A stretch of 64,000 nt of DNA, from NCBI RefSeq assembly GCF_013283745.1, contig NZ_JABSTZ010000002.1, positions 1 to 64,000 on the forward strand, written 5' to 3'. This document shows positions 55,679 through 64,000 of the stretch, piece after piece. The number at the start of each line of letters is the position of its first letter. Within the stretch, counting starts at the first letter, position 1. This stretch comes from Aeromicrobium stalagmiti. Its GTDB lineage: Bacteria > Actinomycetota > Actinomycetes > Propionibacteriales > Nocardioidaceae. The notes beneath the pieces were generated by a model. That model made no database searches. It was not told where the DNA came from and was given only the letters and a program-made list of their open reading frames with translations. A program made the position numbers and the translations under genes.

Positions 55679-57133
55679 GTGCCCTCGCTGGACGACATCG
55701 CGCAGTTCCAGACGTCGCTGAACGCCGACGACGTCGCGTGGCTGCACGCCCTGGTGACGGACTGGCAGATCATCGCCGACCTCTCGTTCTCCGACCTGGT
55801 GCTCTGGGTGCCGGACGGGGAGTCCAAGGGGATGTGGGCGGGGGCGCAGATCCGACCCACGACGGGGCCGACGACGTTGCTCGAGGACGTTGCCGGCACG
55901 TTCGTGCCGACGGGCCGCGGCGACCAGCTGGAGATCGCGCTGACGAGCGGCAAGCGGGTGGCCGAGCACGTCGAGGAGGAGCACGACGGCACGCGCATCC
56001 GGGTCGAGGTCATCCCCGTCTGCCGGGGTGCCAGGACGATCGCGGTCATCTCGCGGCGCAGCGCCGAGTCGGGTCTCCGGACCGCGAGCACGCTCGAGAA
56101 CGCCTACTTCGAGGCGTCCCGCGAGCTGGCCGAGATGATCCGCCGCGGTGAGTTCCCCCTGCCGGGCACCCGCACCGATCTCGCCGACTCGCTGCGGGTC
56201 GGCGACGGATTCGTCCGCACCGACGCGTCGGGGGTGGTCCGCTACGCCAGCCCCAACGCGATGTCGGCCTACCGGCGGCTGGGGCTCGTCGGCGACCTCG
56301 TCGGCACGCACCTGGGGGACGTCACGACCGGGCTCGTCGACCGCCGACCGACCGACCGGGGTGCCCGCGGCCTGCTGCGCGGCGACGAGAGCATCGAGGC
56401 CGAGATCGAGAACGGCCAGGCGTCGCTCCTGCTCCGCGTCATCCCGCTGCTGGCCGCCGGACGCCGCAGCGGCTCGCTGATCCTGCTGCGCGACGTGACC
56501 GAGCTGCGGCTGCGCGAGCGCGAGCTGGTGTCCAAGGAGGCGACGATCCGCGAGATCCACCACCGGGTCAAGAACAACCTGCAGACGGTGGCCGCGCTGC
56601 TGCGTCTGCAGGGGCGCCGGATGGAGAACCCCGAGGCGAGGGCCGCGCTGGAGGAGGCCGTCCGCCGGGTCGGCTCCATCGCGCTCGTCCACGAGACGCT
56701 CAGCCAGTCCTTCAGCGACTTCGTCGAGTTCGACGAGATCGCCGACCGCCTGCTGCGGACGGTGCTCGACGTGTCGGACGGGCCGGCCGGCGCCAACCGG
56801 GTGACGGCCGAGCGGTTCGGCACCTTCGGCCTGCTGCCCGGGTCGTGCGCGACCCCGCTCGCGATGGTCCTCACCGAGCTGATCCAGAACGCCGCCGAGC
56901 ACGCGTTCGACGAGCGCGGCGGCACGTTGACGCTGGCCGTCAACCGCATCCGCGACAAGATCCGGCTGCGGGTCAGCGACGACGGCGCAGGACTGCCGCC
57001 CGGTTTCGACCCCGCGGCCAGCCTCGGCCTGTCGATCGTGACGACCCTCGTCGAGGGAGAGCTCGACGGCACCCTCGCGTTCGAGACGCGGGTCGGCGGC
57101 GGCACCACCGTCGCGATCTCGCTGATCGTCTGA
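55679..57133 (+). CDS. pdtaS: Sensor histidine kinase PdtaS-like
   Basis: 484 residues: an N-terminal GAF-type domain (~1-140), a PAS domain (~175-275), then HisKA_2 (IREIHHRVKNNLQTVAALLRLQ, phospho-His near 294) and HATPase (TELIQNAAEHAF, DDGAGLPPGF, GLSIVTTLVEGEL). It is cytosolic, with no membrane segments. The mycobacterial homologue controls the RNA-binding antiterminator PdtaR and is sensitive to NO and metals. It is next to whiB1, as in mycobacteria. The GTG start is 7 nt beyond a -10-like CAAGAT, so the mRNA may be leaderless. Confidence 0.9.
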   Translation: MPSLDDIAQFQTSLNADDVAWLHALVTDWQIIADLSFSDLVLWVPDGESKGMWAGAQIRPTTGPTTLLEDVAGTFVPTGRGDQLEIALTSGKRVAEHVEEEHDGTRIRVEVIPVCRGARTIAVISRRSAESGLRTASTLENAYFEASRELAEMIRRGEFPLPGTRTDLADSLRVGDGFVRTDASGVVRYASPNAMSAYRRLGLVGDLVGTHLGDVTTGLVDRRPTDRGARGLLRGDESIEAEIENGQASLLLRVIPLLAAGRRSGSLILLRDVTELRLRERELVSKEATIREIHHRVKNNLQTVAALLRLQGRRMENPEARAALEEAVRRVGSIALVHETLSQSFSDFVEFDEIADRLLRTVLDVSDGPAGANRVTAERFGTFGLLPGSCATPLAMVLTELIQNAAEHAFDERGGTLTLAVNRIRDKIRLRVSDDGAGLPPGFDPAASLGLSIVTTLVEGELDGTLAFETRVGGGTTVAISLIV

Positions 57134-57149
57134 GACCTGCGGATACAAA

Positions 57150-57179
57150 GAACCCCGCGGCCGTCAGGCCACGGGGTTC
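57150..57179. terminator. Bidirectional terminator pdtaS / whiB1
   Basis: GAACCCCGCGGCC pairs with GGCCACGGGGTTC, 13 bp with one mismatch and a 4-nt loop, between converging genes. Confidence 0.85.
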
Positions 57180-57197
57180 ACCGATACGTGCGTACGT

Positions 57198-57449
57198 TCA
57201 GGCAGTACGAATACGTGCCCGAGCATTGCGGCGCTTCAGCGTACGACGTTCGTCTTCGCTCAAGCCTCCCCACACACCGTGGTCCTGTCCGGACTCGAGT
57301 GCCCACTGAAGGCACTGCTCGCGGACATCACAGCGGCGGCATACGACCTTGGCCTCTTCGATCTGCAAGATGGCAGGACCCGTGTTGCCGATGGGGAAGA
57401 AGAGCTCAGGGTCCTCATCAAGGCAAGCCGACTTGTGGCGCCAGTCCAT
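57198..57449 (-). CDS. whiB1: WhiB family iron-sulfur regulator, WhiB1 type
   Basis: 83 residues. C9, C37, C40 and C46 bind the [4Fe-4S] cluster (VCRRCDVREQC). GVWGGLSEDERRTLKRR is the turn and the basic DNA-binding tail. It matches essential WhiB1, which binds sigma-A region 4 and reacts with NO. ATG at 57449 is preceded by GGAAGGAG; a long upstream TTG frame is not conserved. A CAGGAC-N5-GTCCTG palindrome lies upstream. Confidence 0.95.
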   Translation of the reverse strand: MDWRHKSACLDEDPELFFPIGNTGPAILQIEEAKVVCRRCDVREQCLQWALESGQDHGVWGGLSEDERRTLKRRNARARIRTA

Positions 57450-57486
57450 GGGGACACTCCTTCCCGTTCGGTGTTGCGCCCACAGG

Positions 57487-57503
57487 CAGGACTGTTTGTC
57501 CTG
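57487..57503. promoter_or_regulatory. Palindrome in the whiB1 leader
   Basis: CAGGAC-tgttt-GTCCTG, perfect arms of 6 bp, 38 nt upstream of the whiB1 start codon. It may be an operator or a leader hairpin; no assignment is possible. Confidence 0.35.
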
Positions 57504-57608
57504 ATCAGCGGGCATTGGACTCCATGGTTTCAATATTTCGGGAGGTTTACAAGGGCAACGCCACGCGGTGAATTGTCGGATCGGTCACACGGTGCCTACG
57601 CTGGCGCC

Positions 57609-58004
57609 GTGACGTCTTCTGGACGGCCGTCCGGGACGGCCAGAACTCTCCTGCTGGTGGCGGCCGCGGTCGTCGCCGTGGAGTCCCTGACCTTCCTCGT
57701 GCTGGCCGTGCTGGAGGCCGCAGACGTGTCGTCGGAGCGGGTCGGGCTCGGCGTGGGGACCACGCTGTTCCTGCTCGTGATCGGCGGCGGCATCGCGTGG
57801 GCGGCGTGGCGCGTGACCGAGGGCGACGCCTGGGCCCGCAGCCCCTTGGTGCTCTCGCAGATCATCCTGCTGGGGCTGGCGTGGAACTTCCGCGGCGACC
57901 CGCCCTGGCTCTCACCGCTGGTGGCGGCCCCGGCGGTCATCGTGCTGGCGGCGCTGCTCTCGCCTCCGGTGACCCGTGCACTGAGCGGTCCGTCCTCCGT
58001 GTGA
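57609..58004 (+). CDS. Small integral membrane protein
   Basis: 131 residues with about four membrane helices (LLLVAAAVVAVESLTFLVLAVLEAA, VGTTLFLLVIGGGIAWAAW, SPLVLSQIILLGLAWNF and LVAAPAVIVLAALL). GTG start. No family signature is seen. It lies between whiB1 (divergent) and the malic enzyme gene. Confidence 0.75.
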   Translation: MTSSGRPSGTARTLLLVAAAVVAVESLTFLVLAVLEAADVSSERVGLGVGTTLFLLVIGGGIAWAAWRVTEGDAWARSPLVLSQIILLGLAWNFRGDPPWLSPLVAAPAVIVLAALLSPPVTRALSGPSSV

Positions 58005-58137
58005 GAGACTGAAGGTCGGGCACAACCCGTGACTTCTCGCTCCGGCGGGACAGCAGATCTGCGGCACGAATGCCGCGCCGGCAACCTGATCGGTGCCGAG
58101 GACCAGTACGGATACGTTCCCGAGGATTTCCCCACTC

Positions 58138-59337
58138 ATGGTTGCGACAGACATCGACGTGCAGACAAACGCCCCCGATCCCGACGACCCGGTGTTCGCC
58201 CTGCACCGCGGCGGCAAGATGAGCATCAGCTCGACCGCCGAGGTCAACAACGCGTACGACCTCTCGCTCGCGTACACCCCGGGCGTGGCCCGGGTGTGCG
58301 AGGCGATCGCCGCCGACCCCGAGGTCGCCCACGACTACACGTGGGTCTCCAACACGGTGGCCGTCGTGACCGACGGCACCGCGGTGCTCGGTCTCGGTGA
58401 CATCGGACCGGCCGCCGCGATGCCCGTGATGGAGGGCAAGGCGATCCTGTTCAAGCAGTTCGGCGGGGTCGACGCGATCCCGGTCGCGCTCGCCACGACC
58501 GACGTCGACGAGATCGTCGAGACGATCGTGCGGCTCGCCCCGACGTTCGGCGGCATCAACCTCGAGGACATCTCGAGCCCGCGCTGCTTCGAGATCGAGC
58601 GTCGCCTCATCGAGCGCCTCGACATCCCCGTCTTCCACGACGACCAGCACGGCACCGCGGTGGTGACGCTCGCGGCGCTGATCAACGCGGCGCGGCTCAC
58701 CGACCGCTTCCTCGAGGACTTCAAGATCGTCATCTCCGGTGCTGGTGCGGCCGGCGTGGCGATCATGAAGATCCTGCAGTCGGCCGGCGCGCACAAGATC
58801 GCCGTCGTCGACCGCGCTGGCGTCATCCATCCCGGGCGTGACGACCTCAACGAGGTCAAGCAGTGGATCGCGACCGAGACGGCCGGCTGGGCGCGTCCCG
58901 GCACGATCTTCGACGCCCTCGACGGCGCCGACGTGTTCATCGGCGTCTCCGGCGGCACGGTGCCCGAGGAGGCCGTGGCCCGCATGGCGCCCGACGCGAT
59001 CGTCTTCGCGATGGCCAACCCGCACCCCGAGGTGCACCCCGACGTCGCGCGTCGCCACGCCCGCGTCGTGGCCACGGGCCGCTCGGACTTCCCCAACCAG
59101 ATCAACAACGTGCTGGTGTTTCCCGGCATCTTCCGCGGCGCCCTCGACGTGCGGGCCACCCGCATCTCCGAGGGCATGAAGCTCGCGGCCGCGCACGCCA
59201 TCGCCGACCTGGTCGGTGACGACCTGAGCGAGACCTACGTCATCCCGTCGCCGTTCGACCCCCGCGTCGCGACGGCCGTCTCGCGAGCGGTGACCGACAC
59301 CGCCCGCCGTGAGGGCCTGGCCCGACGCCCGTACTGA
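58138..59337 (+). CDS. NAD(P)-dependent malic enzyme
   Basis: 399 residues. N-terminal malic domain: [20 protein letters not shown], and [18 protein letters not shown] with [16 protein letters not shown] (metal Glu/Asp). The NAD(P) domain has [20 protein letters not shown]. It converts malate to pyruvate and CO2. The short form lacks the phosphotransacetylase domain. Start MVATDIDV at 58138 preferred; the next upstream ATG gives a non-conserved leader. The 133-nt leader shows no known riboswitch. Confidence 0.93.
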   Translation: MVATDIDVQTNAPDPDDPVFALHRGGKMSISSTAEVNNAYDLSLAYTPGVARVCEAIAADPEVAHDYTWVSNTVAVVTDGTAVLGLGDIGPAAAMPVMEGKAILFKQFGGVDAIPVALATTDVDEIVETIVRLAPTFGGINLEDISSPRCFEIERRLIERLDIPVFHDDQHGTAVVTLAALINAARLTDRFLEDFKIVISGAGAAGVAIMKILQSAGAHKIAVVDRAGVIHPGRDDLNEVKQWIATETAGWARPGTIFDALDGADVFIGVSGGTVPEEAVARMAPDAIVFAMANPHPEVHPDVARRHARVVATGRSDFPNQINNVLVFPGIFRGALDVRATRISEGMKLAAAHAIADLVGDDLSETYVIPSPFDPRVATAVSRAVTDTARREGLARRPY

Positions 59338-59355
59338 TCCGACCCGAGGAGCTCC

Positions 59356-60324
59356 ATGTTCGCCGTCTACGCCGGCCAGATCGTCCCCGACAACCCGCTC
59401 GACGGCCTCGTCGTCGGTGAGCGTCCCGATCCGCAGGTCCCCGACGGATGGACGACGGTCACCGTCAAGGCGGCCTCGATCAACCACCACGACGTCTGGA
59501 GCCTGCGGGGCGTCGGCCTCGGCGAGAAGTCGCTGCCGATGATCCTGGGCTGTGACGCGGCCGGCTACGACGAGGACGGCAACGAGGTGCTGGTGCACGC
59601 CGTCATCAGCGACCCGTCGTGGCGCGGTGACGAGACCCTCGATCCCCGGCGGTCGCTGCTCTCGGAGCGCCACCAGGGCACGTTCGCCGAGAAGGTCGCG
59701 GTGCCGACGCGCAACGTGGTCCCCAAGCCTGCGGGCCTGTCGTTCGCCGAGGCTGCCTGCCTGCCGACCGCCTGGCTCACGGCCTATCGCATGCTGTTCA
59801 CCCAGTCGGGGCTCAAGCAGGGCGACACCGTGCTGGTGCAGGGGGCGGGAGGTGGCGTGGCCACGGCCGCCATCACCCTGGCCCGAGCCGCGGGGTTCCG
59901 CGTCTACGCCACGAGCCGTGACGAGGACAAGCGCGCCAAGGCCATCGAGATCGGTGCGCACGAGGCGTTCGAGTCCGGTGCCCGGCTGCCGAGCAAGGTC
60001 GACGCCGTCATGGAGACCGTCGGCGCGGCGACGTGGTCGCACTCGGTCAGGTCGATGCGCCCCGGAGGCACGATCGTCATCTCCGGCGCGACGTCGGGCG
60101 ACGCCCCGTCGCACGCCGAGCTGACCCGGATCTTCTTCCAGCAGATGCGCGTCCACGGGTCCACGATGGGCACCCGCGACGAGCTGCACGCGCTCGCGCA
60201 GTTCATGGACGTCACCGGCACCCGCCCCCTGATCGACCGCGAGATCGCCATGGACCAGGCCGCGGACGGCCTGCAGAGCATCATCGACGGCTCGGTCTTC
60301 GGCAAGATCGTGCTGACCCTGTAG
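59356..60324 (+). CDS. Quinone oxidoreductase-like zinc-independent MDR protein
   Basis: 322 residues. VKAASINHHDVWSLRGVGL, MILGCDAAGYDEDG, and the Rossmann motif VLVQGAGGGVATAAITLARAAGFRV, with no catalytic zinc ligands. It is a zinc-free enoyl/quinone reductase type. It follows the malic enzyme by 18 nt and is probably co-transcribed. Its stop codon lies in a 14-bp tandem repeat. Confidence 0.9.
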   Translation: MFAVYAGQIVPDNPLDGLVVGERPDPQVPDGWTTVTVKAASINHHDVWSLRGVGLGEKSLPMILGCDAAGYDEDGNEVLVHAVISDPSWRGDETLDPRRSLLSERHQGTFAEKVAVPTRNVVPKPAGLSFAEAACLPTAWLTAYRMLFTQSGLKQGDTVLVQGAGGGVATAAITLARAAGFRVYATSRDEDKRAKAIEIGAHEAFESGARLPSKVDAVMETVGAATWSHSVRSMRPGGTIVISGATSGDAPSHAELTRIFFQQMRVHGSTMGTRDELHALAQFMDVTGTRPLIDREIAMDQAADGLQSIIDGSVFGKIVLTL

Positions 60325-60356
60325 GCCTGACCCTGTAGGTCTGGCCCTGTCGGTCA
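60315..60356 (+). repeat. 14-bp tandem repeat over the MDR stop codon
   Basis: Three units: GACCCTGTAGGCCT (60315), GACCCTGTAGGTCT (60329) and GGCCCTGTCGGTCA (60343). The first contains the TAG stop. Their graded divergence suggests local duplication. Confidence 0.85.
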
Positions 60357-60363
60357 GTCCAGG

Positions 60364-60846
60364 TCAGTCCGCGGGTGTCCAGCGGACGCCACCGTCGTCG
60401 CACATCAGCGTCGTCTCGGCGGCTCCGCCCGGCAGGCACCGCCCGTCGACCAGGGTGCGTCCCTTCAGCGGCACGTCGAGGCGCACCTCGTGCTGCACGG
60501 GCGGGTTGCTCGGGCATGTGGCGGCCCGCGGGTCGGGGTCGACGGTGCTGAACGTGACGACGACCCGCGTCGTCGTGATCTCGACGAGCGGGTCGGCGAC
60601 CTCGCCGGTCACCCCGTTGTTGCAGGCGAGACGGCTGACGTCGGCGGTGAACGACGTGGAGGAGGGGGCCAGGCGCTGGCCCGGCGCGAGGTCCCAGGTG
60701 GCGGCCGGTCCGGGCACGACCTCTCGCGCGGTCGGTGATGGGTCCGACGATCCACGTGACGCAGCGGAGTCGTCGTCGCCCTGCGACGAGCAGGCGGCGA
60801 GCAGCAGGACGGCGGTCGCCGTGACGGCCGGACGAAGAAGGTTCAT
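60364..60846 (-). CDS. Putative lipoprotein
   Basis: 160 residues. A type II signal: AVTATAVLLLAACSSQG with lipobox LAAC. A Ser/Pro linker follows, then a compact domain with C75, C111, C136 and C149 (e.g. RLACNNG, CPSNPPVQ, GRCLPGG, LMCDDGG) that may make two disulfides. No family recognised. Immediately follows an AAA ATPase gene on the same strand. Confidence 0.8.
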   Translation of the reverse strand: MNLLRPAVTATAVLLLAACSSQGDDDSAASRGSSDPSPTAREVVPGPAATWDLAPGQRLAPSSTSFTADVSRLACNNGVTGEVADPLVEITTTRVVVTFSTVDPDPRAATCPSNPPVQHEVRLDVPLKGRTLVDGRCLPGGAAETTLMCDDGGVRWTPAD

Positions 60847-60889
60847 GGGGGAGGATGTCCGCCACACGGCCTGCGGTCTCGCCCTCGGA

Positions 60890-61615
60890 TCAGTCGTCGG
60901 CGAGCGTGTGTCGCAGGTAGCGCATCGGGGCGTCGAGGTAGGCCTTCTGGTGCCGGACGAGCTCGAGCTCGTCCCACGCCGCCTCACGCAGGCCCCAGTC
61001 GCCGACCTCGAGGACGTGGGCGCCCGGCATCGAGGCCAGGACGGGGGAGTGCGTCGCGCACAGCACCTGCCCTCCGGCGGCGGCGATGTCGTGCAGGACC
61101 CGGATCAAGGTCAGGCTCGAACGGAACGACAGCGCGGCCTCGGGCTCGTCGAGGCAGTAGAAGCCCGGCGAGTCGAACTTGCGCTTGAGCACCTCGAGGA
61201 ACGACTCGCCGTGGCTCATCGCGTGGTAGTCGGGCTCGCGCGGGCCGCGGTGGTCGTCCATGTAGGTGTACCAGCCGTGCATCGTCTCGGCGCGCAGGAA
61301 GAATCCCCAGCGCCCCGCACCGATGCCCCGCTGGACCCGCAGGTCCTCGTGCAGGCGCGACTCGGTCGACCGGGTCTCGTGGCGTCCGTGGGCCGTGCCG
61401 CCCTCGGGAGACAGCCCGTAGGCCACGGCGACGGCCTCGACGAGCGTCGACTTGCCTGACCCGTTCTCACCCACGAGGAACGTGACCCCGTGCGGCAGGT
61501 CGAGACCCTCGTCGAGCACCTGGGCGACGGCCGGGATCGTGGCCGGCCACTCGCTGCGGTCGAGCTCGGGCCGGGGGGCGTCGACATGGACGACGGGCGG
61601 CTGGTCGAGGTTCAC
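60890..61615 (-). CDS. AAA family ATPase (SbcC/RecF-like fold)
   Basis: 241 residues. Walker A is VGENGSGKSTLVEAVA, Walker B FYCLDEPEAALS, with the signature-like MSHGESFLEVL before it and THSPVLAS as the switch His. This is the short ABC-type/AAA_15/23 ATPase known from toxin or repair contexts. No toxin partner is evident. Confidence 0.88.
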   Translation of the reverse strand: MNLDQPPVVHVDAPRPELDRSEWPATIPAVAQVLDEGLDLPHGVTFLVGENGSGKSTLVEAVAVAYGLSPEGGTAHGRHETRSTESRLHEDLRVQRGIGAGRWGFFLRAETMHGWYTYMDDHRGPREPDYHAMSHGESFLEVLKRKFDSPGFYCLDEPEAALSFRSSLTLIRVLHDIAAAGGQVLCATHSPVLASMPGAHVLEVGDWGLREAAWDELELVRHQKAYLDAPMRYLRHTLADD

Positions 61616-61648
61616 CCCGTCACCTTGGCACCCGCCACCGACAAGACG

Positions 61649-61819
61649 TCAGTCCAGCACGTCGGTGTCGTCGATGTCGGACGCCATGGCCCAGATCATG
61701 TCGGCCGGATAGGTGCGTCCGGCGTGCTCGGCCTGGAGGTGGGCGTCGACCCGGGCGACGAACTCGTCGTCACGTCCGGTGATCGGGGTGCCGCAGGGGC
61801 ACGTCAGCAGCTTGGCCAT
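61649..61819 (-). CDS. DUF1059-like small zinc/metal-binding protein
   Basis: 56 residues: MAKLLTCPCGTPITGRDDEF (CPCG) then VDAHLQAEHAGRTY. CxC and HxxxxH resemble the small metal-binding DUF1059 family. GAGGTGG ribosome site. Function unknown; may be cotranscribed with the ATPase 33 nt downstream. Confidence 0.8.
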   Translation of the reverse strand: MAKLLTCPCGTPITGRDDEFVARVDAHLQAEHAGRTYPADMIWAMASDIDDTDVLD

Positions 61820-61919
61820 GTGGTTCCACCTCTCGAGGTGCAGCGTGGGTGGTCTCGACAGTCCGACGCCTTCGGCGTGAGACGCTCGACCTGGTACGAC
61901 GTCCGCTCGCGGGGCTCGC

Positions 61920-62096
61920 TCAGTCGTCGTCATCGTCGAGGCGGGCGAGCCAGGTGGCGAGCCGCTCGACCGGGATCTCGAAGTCGGGGTTCAGGTCGAC
62001 GAACGTGCTGAGCTGCTCCGCCAGCCAGGCGAAGGTAACCTCTTCGTCACCCCGCCTGGACTGGAGCTCCTCGATCCCGCGATCCGTGAAGTACAT
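61920..62096 (-). CDS. DUF6104 family small protein
   Basis: 58 residues, starting MYFTDRGIEELQSRRGDEEV and ending in an acidic tail (RLATWLARLDDDDD). The family is conserved in actinobacteria next to kgd. Starts three bases after the kgd stop (TGATCGATG), so translation is likely coupled. Function unknown. Confidence 0.88.
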   Translation of the reverse strand: MYFTDRGIEELQSRRGDEEVTFAWLAEQLSTFVDLNPDFEIPVERLATWLARLDDDDD

Positions 62097-62099
62097 CGA

Positions 62100-64000
62100 T
62101 CAGCTGAAGGCCTGCTGCATGAGCGTGGCCTGCTCCTCGACGTGACGGTTGTGCGAGCCGACCGACGGTGCCGACGACTCCGGACGCGAGACACGCTGCA
62201 GCGGCAGCCCCTCGAGCTCGCCGGTGAAGTGCAGCGCGACGTGCGGCCACGGACCCTGGTTGGCGGGCTCGTCCTGCACCCAGCGCACCTCGCGGGCGTT
62301 CGGGTACTTCGCGAGCTCGGCCGTCAGCTCGGCCAGCGGACGCGGGTAGATCTGCTCGAGGCGGACGATCGCGGTGCGGGAATGGCCCGACTCGCGCTTC
62401 TCCCGCTCCGCCATGAGGTCCCACGTGATGCGGCCCGAGCAGACGAGCACGCGCTCGACGGCGGACGGATCGGCCACCTCGTCACCGATGACCGGACGGA
62501 ACGTGCCCGTCGTGAAGTCGTCGGGCTGGGAGGCCGCGGCCTTGCTGCGCAGCATCGACTTCGGCGTGAAGACGATGAGCGGACGGTGCTCGCTCTCCAG
62601 GTTCTGGCGGCGCAGCAGGTGGAAGTACGACGCGGGGGTCGACGGCTGTGCCACCGTCATCGCCTCGTCGGCGCACAGGTCGAGGAAGCGCTCGATGCGG
62701 GCCGACGAGTGGTCGGGCCCCTGTCCCTCGTAGCCGTGGGGCAGGAGCAGGACGACGCCCGACTTCTGGCCCCACTTGGTCTCGCCGGCCGAGATGTACT
62801 CGTCGATGACGGACTGGGCGCCGTTGACGAAGTCGCCGAACTGCGCCTCCCACATCGTGAGCGCCTCGGGCCGTGCGACCGAGTAGCCGTACTCGAAGCC
62901 GAGGGCGGCGTACTCGCTCAGCAGCGAGTCGTAGACGTAGAACGTCGACTGCTCGTCACCGACGTGCGACAGCGGGGTCCACTCGTCGGCATTCGTGCGG
63001 TCGATGATCGTGGCGAACCGCGACGAGAACGTGCCACGGCGGGTGTCCTGGCCGGCGAGGCGCACGGGGCGCCCGTCGAGCAGCAGGGAGCCCATCGCGA
63101 GGATCTCGCCGGTGCCCCAGTCGATCGGACCGGCCGAGATCGACTGCGCACGGCGCTGCAGCTGAGGCAGCACCTTCGGGTGGACCGTGAAGCCCTCCGG
63201 CACGTTGGTGTAGGCGTCGGCGATGGCCTTCATCGTCTCGGGCGTGATCGCGGTGACGAGCTCGCCGGCGTGCTCGGGCTTGTCGGGGTAGTCGGGGGTG
63301 CGGGTGTAGCCGGGATCGGCTGCCGCCTCCTTGACCTCGGCGAAGTTGCGCTCGAGCTGGGCCTGGTAGTCGCTCAGGGCGACCTCGGCCTCCTCCAGCG
63401 TGATGTCGCCACGACCGACGAGCGCCTCGGTGTAGAGCTTGCGCACCGACTTCTTGGCGTTGATCGTGTCGTACATCAGCGGCTGCGTGAAGCTGGGGTC
63501 GTCGCCCTCGTTGTGACCGCGACGGCGGTAGCAGACGAGGTCGATCACGATGTCCTTGTGGAACGTGCGGCGGTACTCGTACGCCAGCTGTGCCACGCGG
63601 ATGCAGGCCTCGGGGTCGTCGCCGTTGACGTGGAAGACCGGCGCCTGGATCATGCGGGCGACGTCGGTGCAGTACGTCGACGAGCGCGACGACGAGGGCG
63701 AGGTCGTGAAGCCGACCTGGTTGTTGACGATCAGGTGGATCGTGCCGCCGGTGCGGTAGCCGCGCAGCTGCGACAGGTTGAGCGTCTCGGCGACGACTCC
63801 CTGACCGGCGAACGCCGCGTCACCGTGGACGAGGACCGGGAGCACGGGGAAGGCCGCGCCCTGGTTGAGCCGGTCCTGCTTGGCCCGGGTGATGCCCTCG
63901 AGCACGGGGTCGACGACCTCGAGGTGCGAGGGGTTGGCCGCGATCGAGACCTTGACCTTGTCGCCGTTGCCCGAGGTGAACTCGCCCTCGACGCCCAGGT
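62100..64000 (-). CDS. kgd: Multifunctional 2-oxoglutarate dehydrogenase/decarboxylase Kgd (OdhA), C-terminal part
   Basis: The last ~633 residues lie in the window; the rest continues past the right edge. SIAANPSHLEVVDPVLEGITRAKQ (part), then VLVHGDAAFAGQGVVAETLNLSQL, GTIHLIVNNQVGFTT (ThDP binding) and the C-terminal transketolase-like half (DEYISAGETKWGQKSGVVLLLPHGYEGQGPDHSSARIERF, given in part). In actinobacteria the same chain also carries an E2-like succinyltransferase domain at its N-terminus, here off the edge. It feeds the TCA cycle. Confidence 0.95.
   Translation of the reverse strand, partial: LGVEGEFTSGNGDKVKVSIAANPSHLEVVDPVLEGITRAKQDRLNQGAAFPVLPVLVHGDAAFAGQGVVAETLNLSQLRGYRTGGTIHLIVNNQVGFTTSPSSSRSSTYCTDVARMIQAPVFHVNGDDPEACIRVAQLAYEYRRTFHKDIVIDLVCYRRRGHNEGDDPSFTQPLMYDTINAKKSVRKLYTEALVGRGDITLEEAEVALSDYQAQLERNFAEVKEAAADPGYTRTPDYPDKPEHAGELVTAITPETMKAIADAYTNVPEGFTVHPKVLPQLQRRAQSISAGPIDWGTGEILAMGSLLLDGRPVRLAGQDTRRGTFSSRFATIIDRTNADEWTPLSHVGDEQSTFYVYDSLLSEYAALGFEYGYSVARPEALTMWEAQFGDFVNGAQSVIDEYISAGETKWGQKSGVVLLLPHGYEGQGPDHSSARIERFLDLCADEAMTVAQPSTPASYFHLLRRQNLESEHRPLIVFTPKSMLRSKAAASQPDDFTTGTFRPVIGDEVADPSAVERVLVCSGRITWDLMAEREKRESGHSRTAIVRLEQIYPRPLAELTAELAKYPNAREVRWVQDEPANQGPWPHVALHFTGELEGLPLQRVSRPESSAPSVGSHNRHVEEQATLMQQAFS

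Noticed and set aside
57540..57610. CRP site in the whiB1 upstream region, as in M. tuberculosis
   Set aside because: GGTGA and TCAC half-sites are about 12 nt apart, not the 6 needed for TGTGA-N6-TCACA.
58005..58137. Riboswitch before the malic enzyme gene
   Set aside because: CAACCTGATCGGTGCCG resembles the TPP-riboswitch core only at CCTGATC; the other conserved blocks (CTGAGA, ATGCCAGCG) are absent.
57937..60189. 750-codon open frame antisense to malic enzyme and MDR genes
   Set aside because: Both sense genes carry clear catalytic motifs; the antisense frame shows none.

Overview
The window is high-GC actinobacterial chromosome. The evidence is a WhiB1-type protein, SigR with a zinc anti-sigma RsrA, an actinobacterial Kgd/OdhA, SCO1664/DUF3090/DUF6104 families, bL37, FurA-KatG, and the gene set aroA, rsgA, SRAP, sigR, rsrA, pdtaS and whiB1 clustered much as in mycobacteria. 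The family mix best suits the Nocardioidales/Propionibacteriales (an Aeromicrobium-like organism). That placement is inference; no complete marker was compared.

Layout. 1-510: 3' end of an rRNA operon (23S end, 5S, strong terminator). 0.5-6.6 kb: detoxification and export (alcohol dehydrogenase with TetR, MarR with MMPL exporter, alpha/beta hydrolase facing a CGNR regulator). 6.8-13.3 kb: ene-reductase, a translationally coupled four-gene run (histidine phosphatase, DUF3090, SCO1664, epimerase-like), then a membrane Ser/Thr kinase facing a class III nucleotidyl cyclase. 13.3-20.3 kb: UbiB-type kinase, furA-katG under a FurA-like box, nitronate monooxygenase, enoyl-CoA hydratase, RibD/DHFR-like protein. 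20.3-28.7 kb: PucR regulator facing a five-gene polyamine catabolic operon, then TetR/MFS. 31-36 kb: Lrp regulator facing a phenylalanine-tyrosine-homogentisate operon (hpd, hmgA, fahA, phhA).

36-48 kb: a regulator-dense segment. It holds two paralogous ECF sigma factors with zinc-finger tails. One continues into membrane helices and a Glu-Pro-Thr stalk carrying an extracytoplasmic domain; the other sits beside separate genes for a Pro-rich exported protein and a small acidic Pro-rich protein. Also here are a Zur-box-controlled zinc-free bL36, ArfB, PadR, a CBS protein, hisN, rsgA, aroA, a GGDEF-like protein, SRAP, and sigR-rsrA with a textbook SigR promoter inside the preceding gene. 48-64 kb: bL37, thioesterase, a heterodimeric ABC exporter with complementary degenerate ATP sites and an iron-box-like palindrome, a ThDP enzyme, DUF2785, GNAT, pdtaS/whiB1, malic enzyme, an MDR oxidoreductase, lipoprotein, AAA ATPase, two tiny conserved proteins and the 3' part of kgd.

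The most distinctive material is the pair of ECF paralogues with split versus fused surface modules, together with a 17-bp motif present exactly twice, once upstream of the short sigma gene. Several convergent gene ends also carry short interspersed repeats (31-bp, 14-bp and long inverted repeats).
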